Positions 52,083 through 62,440 of a stretch of 64,000 nt of DNA are shown here, in pieces; position 1 is the first letter of the stretch, and each line of letters starts with the position of its first letter. Below the pieces are notes generated by a model, which was given only the letters and a program-made list of their open reading frames with translations, searched no databases and was not told the DNA's origin. This stretch comes from Porphyra umbilicalis. Taxonomy: Eukaryota > Rhodophyta > Bangiophyceae > Bangiales > Bangiaceae. The stretch covers positions 124,001 through 188,000 of the forward strand of contig KV918818.1 of the NCBI GenBank assembly GCA_002049455.2. The letters are read 5' to 3'. Both the position numbers and the translations under genes were made by a program.

Positions 52083-55000
52083 CACGCCCACCGACGGTTC
52101 GCAGAACTGTCGCACATTGATCATGCGATCAAATTATGCCCACTTTTTGTTGATCTTGGAGACAGAGCCCGCAGTGGAGTTCAGAAGTGCTCAAAGACCA
52201 TCTGCACCGATATTCAGTGGGAATCATCCTCACACCAGCACCTACAGATTCGGCAATTGTCCGGCGAAGTAGCTGCCCCATGCTCATGAAGGATCATTCC
52301 GATTCGCTGGTTCTGATCGTTCTGCGTACCGTGCTGAGAACTGTCCTGAAGTGGGAGTAAGACCACCCTCGGGATCGTGCTCAGCACTGCCCTGGCGTCG
52401 GAGTACAGTCATCCTGGGGATCGTCGTCATAGATTGAGTGAACGAGTGTGCAAGATTGATCTAGATTCCTGCCTCAAGGACTCGATCGTAGATGATAGCC
52501 TGGACTACTTCGAGTGACGTCATGAGGAGGGTCTGCCGAAACCGATCAGAGTGCAAGACCTGCCCATGGGGCGTCGCTCCTGGACCACAAAACGTGTGCA
52601 GAGGGAGCCTCAATGTGACTTGGTAGTCGTGCGACCGACACGCTGTTTCCCGGCGCAGAGGGGATGGGAACTGGGTAAACATGCGTCGGCTTGCACATCG
52701 AGAATACCGTGAAGTCCTGGACGCACCCAGTCCTGATTTATGAATGATTGGGTCTCCTTCACGCGCAGTAAATTCGTTCTCAGCTCAGTGGCAATCTCGT
52801 CCCCTCTCGTCCTATCACAGCACGTCCCGAACTCGCAATGCCCCTTTCAATACAAGCGAGAAGCACTCGTACAATCATTCTCCATTTCTGTGACATCCTT
52901 TCTTGGGCACCGGTGCCTGGTAACAAAAGTTTTTTGTTCACGCTGTTGACGAAACAGGCAGACATTTTGTTTGCGGAAGAGGCAGTCAGACTATCAGTTG
53001 AAAAAGTCCTCACATTTTTTTCGAATGACAGTCCCCGAGATGATCTGTGGGTCAGGATGACACTGCTCCTGGAACGATCCCAGAGTCACGGCCCACGCAC
53101 CATGCACGTAGGATAATCGGATACTGAGACGAGTTCCTGTCCAGTCGTTACAACTCGAAAATTGTAACGACTGGCTACCACGGCTTCCTCAGGACGGCTC
53201 TCAGCCATCCTTGTAACGATTGGATATGCGTGCTCCACGTGCATTCACTCTGATCCACACAGTTATCCGCGTCCCACGACACATTGAAATATTTAAGCCA
53301 TTCCAAAGCTGGCTCCGATTTCAACCCCTCTTCAGTGCATGTGTAGCGCATGTCCTTGATTATCTGCGAGATTTTCATATGGGATTTTATGTCTTCCGCC
53401 CTTGGTACCTAAAGGCATCAGTACGAACCCCAGATGAGTTCTAAGGAACTAATACTCTCTGGCGATTCAGGCCCCAGAGCATCGCGCCCTCAGGGTGCCC
53501 CCCCCAGCGGTGTGTGGCCGAACAGCCTCGTCAATAAAACACTTCTCTCGGCCTCGTCCCATTTCTATGCTCACCCACATCCCTTTCCCACCGACGGCGC
53601 AATTCCAAGGACGCTCGTGATGTGTCTGTGCTTGTCGAAAACGCCGCGATTAAACCCCGGCGTTGCGCACGCTACCTTGCGTCGAAGGTTTCGACACTGT
53701 GCAACTCTTTTCTGTATACTGCGCGCACGTTCGTGTATCCAGTTTGCACCACCCCACCACGAGAAAAGTGAACATTCTATGGTGTACGATCAACAGGTAC
53801 CAACGCAGAAATCGCGCCGTGCCGCCAGTCCGCGCTTCATCATGCCCCCAGTCCACGCTTGTCTGCGAGGCTGCCGTGTTCGGAACAGTCATAGTTAAGA
53901 CAATCCGTAGCATTTAGGGTGACTGAACAATAGCTTATTCGTGGTCCAGAGGGAGCATGACAAATACGTAGTTCTAATACTTTCTTGGTTCTTTGGCGAT
54001 GCTGTCATCGCCGCTGTCAGGGTGGGTGAAACGTCTCGCATGTCGGGCCGTGTGGCCATATTGTTGGTATATCGGTAAATCTGATCGGTAAGGGTCTCGG
54101 TATCCCGATCAATAGTCGGTATCGTCCATTTTCTCAATGGTCGGTACAGGTCTGTAATGTAATAATATTCGTATTTAATCCTGGGAGAGCTCGACCGACG
54201 CCACACACCGGGCGAGGCACTCACCGGTCCCATTAGTCGCCGACCAGATAGACCAGCAAAACAGCCACGATGCAATATTGATCGCACAAGACACCCGCGT
54301 CTAGTATGCAGGCCCTCCTGCTTCAGTCCAGCTCGCTTCCTCTGCCCAAGCAAGCGTGTCCTCTGCCCTTTCAAAAGATGCCTGGGTATCCCCAAGAGGT
54401 AGTGTTGCGGCTGCGGAACTTCCACGCCACCAAGTTTCCTTTGCGTCGTAATGTTGGTAGCAGAGTGGGCGAGCGGTATGTTGTCGATGTATGTGCCTTG
54501 ATGTGTGGGGAATGTATGGCGCGCTGTGGTACGCAGGAGTATTATTGGTGGGGAGGCGAAGGGATGGCTCCGAGCTTGCCCAGGTCAGACACAGTCGAGG
54601 CCGTGGTGCTACTTGGGTGGAGTGTAGAGGCGGGAGGTTGGTATGGTCGGGGTCATGCGGTGGTCGTTGCACTGTGTGGATGAGGGTGCGGACGCGAGTG
54701 GGGCTCTAACCACATATGCCACAAAATCGGAAATTTTATGAAACGTGAGACTATCGAGATATCGGTACAAAATCGATAAATCAGTATTCCGATTGGGAAA
54801 GAGCATTCATCGCAATGTTCGGTAAATGCCAACCTTAGTGGCCACGCCCTGACGGTCCAGAAACACAGAGCCACGGGACAGCTACGCATCGCGCGTCTGA
54901 GATGAAAACGTCCGCGAGATGCCATTGGCAACACGCCAGGTCTGACGTCATACTGTCATGTGAGCTTTCATCCACCTCATCCAGCCTGATACTGTGCAAT

Positions 55001-55499
55001 CTATTCCGCGTATTTTGCAACGACTTCGGCAAATGAAGTATTATACCTTTGCGACGTTAGGAATGTAACCCCCGCATCCTCATCTAAGAAAGACAGACGT
55101 TTCTAACTAAACTCCTAACGCATCAGCCGATGAAAGACGGTATGAAAAAAAAGAAGACAACAGTGACCAACTCCGTAAGAGAGGCTCACAAATAAAACCC
55201 AGCTTAGTACCAGTCGCCAAAAATTGGAACGTGATCGGCCGGTAGGAAGAGCATGAGAGGAAAAGTTGCGAGCCCACTCACTGGCAGAGATTTACTGTGC
55301 AAGTGTGCGAAAGATTTTCTCCATTTGCAGGCTCCAGTGAGGTGCCCAAAGCCCCTATTTTGAATTGTGAAATAATTCGCCGGATAGTGAAGTGGCCCCC
55401 ATCTTTCTCTCTCTGTCGAATTCAAATGCTGAATAACGCTACGTGCATGAAACATGGGCCAGAGTCACGGGCCTGAGGCCCGTTCGCAGTTGCAAACCG
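52083..55499. other. 3.4 kb of moderate-GC DNA without a supported gene
   Basis: Short frames only. Contains the hairpin at 53141-53174, CAATAAAAC at 53535, and an AT-rich block 54050-54180 with several TCGGTA motifs (GGTATATCGGTAAATC, GTCGGTATCG) partly echoed at 54740-54800. It looks like old repeat sequence. Confidence 0.4.
53141..53174. repeat. Perfect 13-bp-arm inverted repeat with a third copy nearby
   Basis: CCAGTCGTTACAA (53141-53153), an 8-nt loop, then TTGTAACGACTGG (53162-53174). A near copy TTGTAACGATTGG follows at 53211-53223. The arms may be the fused ends of a tiny element. Confidence 0.6.
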
Positions 55500-55615
55500 T
55501 GTGACGGTATACCGACGTAACGTTGATTTGATTGGCCGAGCCCGTCACGCGACGGTATACCGGTACAGACATACGCGGGATCCCCGCGTATGTTTATACC
55601 GCGGTATACCGTCTG
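55500..55615. repeat. Cluster of CGGTATACCG palindromes
   Basis: CGGTATACCG occurs at 55505, 55554 and 55605, and once more at 57052. CATACGCGGGATCCCCGCGT near 55569 is almost palindromic. The stretch GGCCCGTTCGCAGTTGCAAACCGTGTG at 55477-55503 is inverted at 57063-57090, so the 55.5 and 57.0 kb regions share an element that brackets the family 2 copy B. Confidence 0.55.
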
Positions 55616-56286
55616 AGAACGGGAAATTCCACGTCTTGTGTGTTTCAATTTCCTCTTTTGCAAGAACTGTCAAACGAATTGTCGACAATCCGGAAGCTCC
55701 TCGCGACACACGCCGCTGCGAGTGGGCCTGAGAAGTCGACCCGCGCACCGCAGCCCACTCGAGACGCACCCCACTGCATGGCACTGTTCGCTGCAACCTT
55801 CCGCACCCGCCGCCCTTTCAAACTGCACACCGTTCCCCCCCACCCCCCCTCCGTTGGGAACACCGATCGCGGCGCGCGACACGGTAGCTGACCGCCATGG
55901 CGGTAAACACTTGCCGAGAGACCGGGGCGAGGCAAGCTAGGACGCAAAATGCCCACCAAGGCATGAAACGCGCCGTCAGACATGCGCACTGCGCGCTCAA
56001 AGTGGGGACCGTAACGAGCCCGTACATGAGAAAAAGAAACGCGAGTGGTTGTGTATTGAGTGGGTGATAAAAAGATACTCGGGCTAGAGTGCACTACCCC
56101 CGCCAGCGATGTCACGAAGGCGCCCGCGCGTAGGGTGGGGGAAGGGTCCATGTTGGCGGTCGCCGTGCGTTGACAAGCTGCATGGCGGTCGGTAGCGCGG
56201 TGCATGGTTCGATGGTCGGTCTCGTCCGCGCCTGATGGCGATAGAAATCCTACATCTCTGGCGAATACATTTGTGTACTTGATTTT

Positions 56287-56977
56287 CCCAGGCCTTTAGG
56301 ACAGGGTGCTCTCAAAGTGTAGTGATGCACACATATACTTAGAGAATGGGACTTGATCTCCGTTTCAGAGGTGGCAGTCTGCATTCGTGTCCTCAGGGAT
56401 CTGAGGGCGTGTCAGCGTTGGAAGGGTCGCGATGAAGCTAAAAAGCGAATAGAGTTACGTGGCTGAGAAGGACTCTCCTGCCACAAGGGCCACAGGGCCC
56501 GGACGGCGTCTGCCCCTCTGCCCCCCCCCACCGCCCCGAGTTGCGCGCGGCAACCGCGCGCAGCGACTTCCGAGGTTCGACGCGCCCACGATGACCCGCG
56601 GGTGATCGTGCCTGCGCGCCGTCTTCTGTTGCGGCGGCGCGTCGGCGGTTGCTGACGCCACCTAGCGGCGCGGTTAGATGCGCCCCATCGCGAGGCGATC
56701 AGTCCCACCCGCCTGCCCGTGCGCCGTGTCGGCCTCCCTGCCCGCCGTGCGCAGGTGCGCTGCGCGGCGGAGTGACGCCCCTTCTGTGGGCGTCGCGCGA
56801 CGCCGGCGGACCGCCGCCGCTGCTGAGGCGGCGGCGACATCCCTTTCCCCGCCCCACTTTCTCCCCGCCACGGCAGCGTGGCTGTACGTGCCCCCGTGCG
56901 CGCTCGCGGCTATGGAGCCGGCCGGCATGCCCGGTGTCGATGCGTCGCCGAGCGCGCCACCGCCCTGAAGGCCAGGG
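56287..56977 (-). mobile_element. 691-bp repeat element, family 2, copy B
   Basis: Reverse-complement relative of 37850-38457. Ends are CCCAGGCCTTTAGG (56287-56300) and CCTGAAGGCCAGGG (56964-56977). It is longer than copy A mainly through a GC-rich interior expansion. Shared landmarks include the stretch with CATATACTTAGAGAATGGGA, CAGACTGCC/GGCAGTCTGC and CACGTAACTCTATTCGC. Similarity also continues a few bases past the right TIR (TATTGCACGCAC). Confidence 0.65.
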
Positions 56978-57807
56978 TATTGCACGCACGTGCCTGGAAT
57001 TATGTGCGAGACGGTATGCCAAAGGTCTTTCGCAGATATTTACCGCCGTCACGCCGGTATACCGTCACACGGTTTGCAACTGCGAACGGGCCTCAGTCCC
57101 GAAGAAGATCCGTTGAACGAGTCCAGAACTGTAGTGATGAACTGCCGAATCACAGAGGTCACTCGAGAATCAGGCAATCTGAAATGTAGGATTTTTGCTG
57201 ATCCACGGAACTGTTGTGCACATGATCCTCCGAATCATGCTGAGGCCATCTCACAGGAGCTTTGCATGGCTATCTCAAAACATTCTTTCCCGTCTACTCG
57301 TTATAGATTTACAAGCCGACAAATTTAGAACTATCCCGGCGATGAAATACCGACCCGCAGTGCATCAAGCCGTTTCCTGAACATTCCCCCCCCAACAGCT
57401 GCAGCAACCGCTTCCTCAACATTGCATGCGGTGCGCTTGAGCAGATTTCAGCTCTTTGCGGAGAAGCCCCTGATCCGAGTCTGCCTCAACTTACAGTCCT
57501 TGCGCCGAGGGTGGCCAGCGGGATACCAGGCCACCGCGCGGTGGGTCCGCCTCCGGCGCCTCCGGCGGCCTCAACAGCACTAGGAGCGCCTCGACGGCCG
57601 CGTCATCTCTTCCTTCCCCCAACGTTCAGCTTCCCGCCCCCGACCGCACCTCCCCATTTTTATGGTGTGCCATCCTTCCCTGTGACCCTTTTTATTTGGA
57701 CCCTGCCGCGCGAAGAACCGTGATTCTGCTGCCGCCCCTTCCCCGCCTTTTCACGTTTGCGTCTGGTCGCTTCTGCAGCCACCGCCGCCGCTCCCCATCC
57801 CACCCGT
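56978..57807. other. Upstream region of the aspartic-protease-like gene
   Basis: Repeat-derived to about 57110, then moderate GC without a supported ORF. The pyrimidine-rich stretch 57600-57780 with TTTTTATTTGG near 57688 is the presumed promoter and leader. Confidence 0.35.
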
Positions 57808-59877
57808 ATGAATCCTCCATGGCATCGTAGTCGCTACCAGCTGCTTGCGGCAGCTCTTGTCTTCACCACCGGTGTGGCTGCTACCCCTCAAGCCGCTGCC
57901 GCCAGCGGCTTGGCGGCGGCCCGCTTCTTCCTCCCCACCGCCGTGGCGCAGGTGGCTCCCCCCCCTCCACCCTCCCCATCGGCTGACAACTTCACCGAAA
58001 TCCCTCTCCTCGGCGGCCTCCTCCACAAGGGCGACTATGCGGTAGCGGCTACCCTCGGCGGCCAGGCGTTGCGGCTCAAGGTCGACTCGGCCACGGGGTC
58101 GGTGATGGTCGGCCGGGCCGGCTGCGAATTTTGTCCCACCTCGATAGCCAAGTACGACGACGCGGCGTCGCCGGCGGCGACGGGGGCGGCCAACCCAAGC
58201 AATGCGACGGTCGTTGCCTGTGGGGACCCGATGTGCGGCGCGGAGACACCCGGCTCTGAGCCAGACGGCGGCCAGTGCAAGGCGCTCGACTGCAAAGAGT
58301 GTTCGGATACCGGCGCCTGCTGCGCGCCCGACCAGGTCGGGGACTGCTGGTTTGCCCGTGCTGGCCGGAGGCGGGCGGGCACTGGCCGCCTCGGGCGGGA
58401 TGTGCTCGCGCTGGCCGGCGCCGGCGGGGGCGACGGCGTCACCGCCAACGTCACGTTTGGCGGCATGGACATTATTGAAGGGCCCATCTTCCCCAACGGC
58501 GCGGACGGCACGCTCGGTATTGGCCTCGACCCGTCGGCGTGTGAGCCGAGCTGTACCCGCCCCTTTGCCGCCGAGGTCGGCGCCGGCGACGGTGGCGTCG
58601 GCGTGTGCGTTAACCTTGTTGGTGGCGCGCTGACGTTTGGGGGCGTCAACGAGAGCCACATTGCGCCGGGCGTGTCCATGTCCTGGTTTGACGTGACGCC
58701 GCTCGCCGACAAGGAGGCGCCAGACGAGCCGCCGATTAGGCGCAAGTGGCTCACGCCCGTCGCATCGTCCATGCGCGTCGGCACCGCGACGGTCGACGCA
58801 CCCGCCGTCAAGACCGCCCTGTGGACAACCGTCACGCCCTTCCTGGCGCTCTCTCCGACCCTGTTTGTCGACATCTTCAAGGAGCTGCAAAAGGGCTACT
58901 GCGACCTCGACGAACACCTGTGCGGCGAACACACGTGGTTCACCCCACAGTCCTGCCTGCGCCTCCCCGACAGCGTCATGGAGGGGATGCCCAACTTGAC
59001 TTTTACGGTTGGCGGACCCGACGACGCGGCACCACTGGACGTGGTGGTCACGCCCGAGGATTACCTGCTCCCCTACCCGCAAGGCGACAAGTTGTACCAC
59101 TGCCTGTCGCTGGTGGCGGTGAGTATGGATTCGCGTGACGAGCAGCTGATTTTCGGGACGAGCGTCCTGCGCAAGTACGTGTCCTACTTTGACCGCGTCG
59201 GGGCGCGCCTTGGGCTGGCTCCTGCGTCGGGCGCGTGCGGCTCATCCGTGCCCTCAGAAGAGGGCCTCATGAGCACTGACGCCGACGACGGGGCGGGCTC
59301 TGACGCCCGCAGCGGCGGCTCTGCGCTCGACCACAAGGCGCCATTGATCACGGCAGACGGGCTCCTCGGCGAGGCGGCCAACAGCAGCGAGTCGTCGGCG
59401 GCCGACGGCGGCGCCAACACGGACGGCACGGCGTCGCCCGACGCGGTCAGCGGCGGGGAGGATGCCACCCTCGGCATGTCCCCCGCGGGCGCCCTCGCGT
59501 CGTGCGCCGCCCACACCACCTGCGCCGGCTGCGCGGCCGCCGACGAGGTGTGCGCGTACAACATCAAGGCCGGCACGTGTCAGGTGCGGGACCCGACGGT
59601 GGCGGCGGTGGACCTACCCTACCCGCTGTGCGTCGGCGGCGGGTGCGTGTGTTCGGCGGCAACGACAGGCGGGGGACTCGCCCCCCTCCGCGGGCGGTTG
59701 GGCACGGGCCTCGGCGTGGCGGTGGTGGTTGCCATCACCGCCGCGGTGGGGTGGTGGTGCTGGCGCGCCCGCCGGCGGCGGCGGGAGGCGGGCGGCAGCG
59801 CCGACCCGTACGCGCTGGTCGTGGACGAGGAGGCGTCGGACGAGGGGTTTGACGTGCTCGGCCGGCTGCCGCGGTGA
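57808..59877 (+). CDS. Membrane-anchored pepsin-like (A1) protein, apparently catalytically dead
   Basis: ATG 57808 gives 689 aa with a signal peptide (YQLLAAALVFTTGVAATPQA); an in-frame ATG 17 codons upstream is less suitable. Residues 75-480 follow the two-lobed A1 layout: entry strand GDYAVAATLGGQALRLKVDS, Cys-rich insert (CKECSDTGACCAPDQVGDCW), DGTLGIGLDPSACEPSCTRP, and LIFGTSVLRKYVSYFDRVGARLGLA near the end. The active-site DTGS appears as DSATGS near residue 91 (one residue too long), and the second-lobe DSGT is VKTALWTT near 333, with no Asp. A short Cys module (CAAHTTCAGCAA..C, PSI-like) lies near 565-595, then a TM helix (GVAVVVAITAAVGWWCW) and a basic-acidic tail. Probably a cell-surface or vesicle protein with a binding role. 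Confidence 0.72.
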   Translation: MNPPWHRSRYQLLAAALVFTTGVAATPQAAAASGLAAARFFLPTAVAQVAPPPPPSPSADNFTEIPLLGGLLHKGDYAVAATLGGQALRLKVDSATGSVMVGRAGCEFCPTSIAKYDDAASPAATGAANPSNATVVACGDPMCGAETPGSEPDGGQCKALDCKECSDTGACCAPDQVGDCWFARAGRRRAGTGRLGRDVLALAGAGGGDGVTANVTFGGMDIIEGPIFPNGADGTLGIGLDPSACEPSCTRPFAAEVGAGDGGVGVCVNLVGGALTFGGVNESHIAPGVSMSWFDVTPLADKEAPDEPPIRRKWLTPVASSMRVGTATVDAPAVKTALWTTVTPFLALSPTLFVDIFKELQKGYCDLDEHLCGEHTWFTPQSCLRLPDSVMEGMPNLTFTVGGPDDAAPLDVVVTPEDYLLPYPQGDKLYHCLSLVAVSMDSRDEQLIFGTSVLRKYVSYFDRVGARLGLAPASGACGSSVPSEEGLMSTDADDGAGSDARSGGSALDHKAPLITADGLLGEAANSSESSAADGGANTDGTASPDAVSGGEDATLGMSPAGALASCAAHTTCAGCAAADEVCAYNIKAGTCQVRDPTVAAVDLPYPLCVGGGCVCSAATTGGGLAPLRGRLGTGLGVAVVVAITAAVGWWCWRARRRRREAGGSADPYALVVDEEASDEGFDVLGRLPR

Positions 59878-60438
59878 CGGCGTCCGCACCAAGTGCCTGT
59901 ACTAAAAGCAACAACCACGAGGCCCTCTTGGCGCTTTGTTAGCCGCGAGCAAGCTTGAAAAAAAGACACGAGGCGGTAGCCCGTGCGTCTGGTTCTCTGC
60001 CGCCTGGCCCATTGGAACCGCACTGGTCGCAGAGGCGTCGAGCGCCGCACCGTGGTTTACTGCCACACACCCACGCGGCCACTCGTCAGCGGAGGGCAGA
60101 CCCCGCCTGGGGACTCCCGTCTCGCTGCATCGACCGCCCTTTGGGACACCCCAGCCGACGATAACAAGACAGACACACAATACAGCACCACAAGACAATA
60201 AAATGGTCACCCCACGCGCACCGCGGCCACGCCGCCGCCGTCCCCATCTGGGCACACCACCTCCCCCCGCACACTGCTGCGGGTGCCGCACCGACCGGCG
60301 GCCCGCAACACCCCCCGCCCGTCACTGCGGCACCGCGCCGACGGCACATCCCTAGCCGCCGTCCCCGCCGCCGCCGCCCGCGACGCGGCGGTGGCCACCG
60401 TCGCCGTCGCCACACGGCCCCCCTCCCCCCCTCCCCCC
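59878..60438. other. 3' spacer of the aspartic-protease-like gene
   Basis: Contains CAATAAAATGG at 60196, possibly a poly(A) signal for one strand. No supported ORF. Convergent with the minus-strand broken gene. Confidence 0.35.
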
Positions 60439-62247
60439 TCAAAACGAGTCGAGCAGCTCCGCAATGTCGCGGCTGCCAAACCCCCCCCCCGCCCCCCCCC
60501 CACCCCGTCGAGGGCGAGGAACCCCGCCTCGGCCCACTCGTCGTCCCCCCCCCGCCCGCAGCCAAAGGGAAAGAGGAAGGGCGCGCCGTCGCCGGCGGGC
60601 GTGTCGGGCAGCGGCAGCAGCGCGTCGGGCGCGCCCGCGTCGGAGGTGGGGGGGAAGTAGGTGGCGGGGGGGGGGGGCGGGGGGGGGCGCCCCGCAAACC
60701 GGGGGGGGGAGAAAGGAACAAGCCGGGGGGGGGGGGGGGGCGTAGAGGGGGGGGGGGGGGCTTGGGGGGGGGGCGGCGGTGGAGGGGCCGCCGCGCGGGG
60801 GCTCGACGTGGCCGACACGGTTCTCCGCCTGGGGGTGTGGGGAGGGCGCCAGAGCAGACCGACGCGTGGAGGGTGGAAAGCACAACCAAACAACCGAGCA
60901 CCCGCCAAAAGCGACACAAGGACAAAGACGGTACACACGGGTTAGCAAGACCGCCGCGGACACGACACGAGCGACCAAGCCCCATCGCTCGGCCGCTACA
61001 CCAAGCGGTTGGGGGCGGCCGCCGCTCGCGGCGCCACCGCCCACCCACAAGCCGACGCCCAGACCCCCCCAACCCCCCCCCCAAGCAGCGCGTGGTCCCC
61101 CAACGCACATTGCCGCCGCTGACGTCTTGCGCCCCCCCACGTCCGCCCCATCCGCCGACCGCGCGCGGCCACCGCCGCCGCGGCGGCGCAGCGATGCCTC
61201 CCCCGCCGCCGCGCCTGCCGCCGCCGCTACCGCCGCCGCACCCGCCGCACCCGCCCCCCCCCCGAGCCGCCGCCGGCCACTTTCCGCCGCTTGGCCGCCG
61301 ACACGGCGCCCGCGTGGCGGCGCCCCCCCCCCCGCCACCACCGCCGGTGCCCGCAGCCCCACTCGCGGCGGCGGCCGCCGCCGCCGCCGACGCCGCGGCG
61401 GCCGTGACGCGCGACAGCGCGGCGAGCTCCGAGTGCGACGTCACGAGCGCCGCCTCCAAGTGCGCAATGCGCGCGCGTTGCGTGCGCGCGAGCGCCGCCG
61501 CCGCCGCGCCGGTCGGGAAGGCGGCGGTGTGGGTGAGGTAGGGGAGCGTGGAGAGGAGCTGGGGGGACGCCGTTGCCGTTGGGGGGGGAGGGGGAAGCAT
61601 CGTGACGTTGGTGGGGGGGTAGAGGAGGGGGGGTCGGTGGGGGGAAGGGGGGAAAAGCGCCGACGCCCACCGCTCGACGGCCGGCACGACGGCCGGCGGG
61701 AGTGCGTTTCGGGACCGAGGACGGCACTGGGGGCGGGTGGGAGGGGGTGGGAGGGGGGGGCGGCGTGTCGCCGGGTGGGCGTACGCGCCTGGGGAGGCGG
61801 GCGTTGAAAAAGCGGCGCCGCCGTCGGGGGTGCGCCGCACGGGTCCACGGGCGCGGCGGTCGGCACAAGGGGCAGAGGGGGGTGGGGGGGGGGGGAAGGG
61901 CGGCCGTACCGGTCGGCGTTCGTGGCCTGGGTGGAGGGGGGGGGGCGCGTGCGGCCGCCGCCAAGGGGCGCCCGCGCGCCCGTGCGCGCCGCCGGCCGCG
62001 CCGTGCCGCGGCCGGCGGCGCCGCGGCCAAGGGGTGGGCGTCCGCGGACGGCGGGCGGCACCCGCACCCGGCCGCCGGGGGGAAAACGCGCGCTGGCGGA
62101 GCTGGGCGGCTGGCGCGCCGGCGCCCCCCCCCCCCCACCCCTCACCCCGCACCCCCCCCCCCCCCCCCCCTTCTCCAAGCCCGCCCCGGCGCCCGCCCTT
62201 TCAGCCGCCGCCCCCGCCACGCGCGCGCGGCGGCTGAGCCGGTCCAC
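60439..62247 (-). pseudogene. Homopolymer-broken gene, leucine-zipper and acidic C-terminus
   Basis: A minus-strand coding-like stretch starts near ATG 62247 (MDRLSRRARVAGAAAERAGA) and ends at TGA 60441-60439. Consistent peptides occur in different frames: NALPPAVVPAVERWASALFP, NVTMLPPPPPTATASPQLLS, ALARTQRARIAHLEAALVTS followed by HSELAALSRVTAA (heptads of I/L/V), PLPDTPAGDGAPFLFPFG, DEWAEAGFLALDG and, after a C-run, SRDIAELLDSF-stop. The zipper plus the acidic-aromatic C-terminus resembles heat-shock-factor or bZIP proteins, but no DNA-binding domain is visible. Frame changes coincide with runs near 60478-60500, 60660-60780, 61250-61335, 61580-61770 and 62130-62170. The state, broken or misread, is open. 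Confidence 0.35.
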
Positions 62248-62329
62248 GAGCGGGGGGGCCCGCCGCCTCTCCGCCCCCCCCCCCCCCGCCCGCCCCCCCC
62301 ACCCATCGTCAGATCAGTGGACACTTGAA

Positions 62330-62440
62330 CGGGAGCCTGAACGGGAGTCCCGTTCTAGAAGCCCTTGAACGGGAGGATTCCCGTCCAGGCGTCTGTGCTG
62401 TAACGAAGGCCTGAACGGGAGGAGTTCCCGTTCAGGGCCA
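62330..62440. repeat. Cluster of GAACGGGA motifs with two hairpins
   Basis: GAACGGGA or its complement TCCCGTTC occurs six times in 110 bp. GAACGGGAGTCCCGTTC near 62340 is an 8-bp-arm palindrome. CCTGAACGGGA at 62410-62420 pairs perfectly with TCCCGTTCAGG at 62426-62436. It lies just upstream of the 60.4-62.2 kb gene. Confidence 0.6.
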
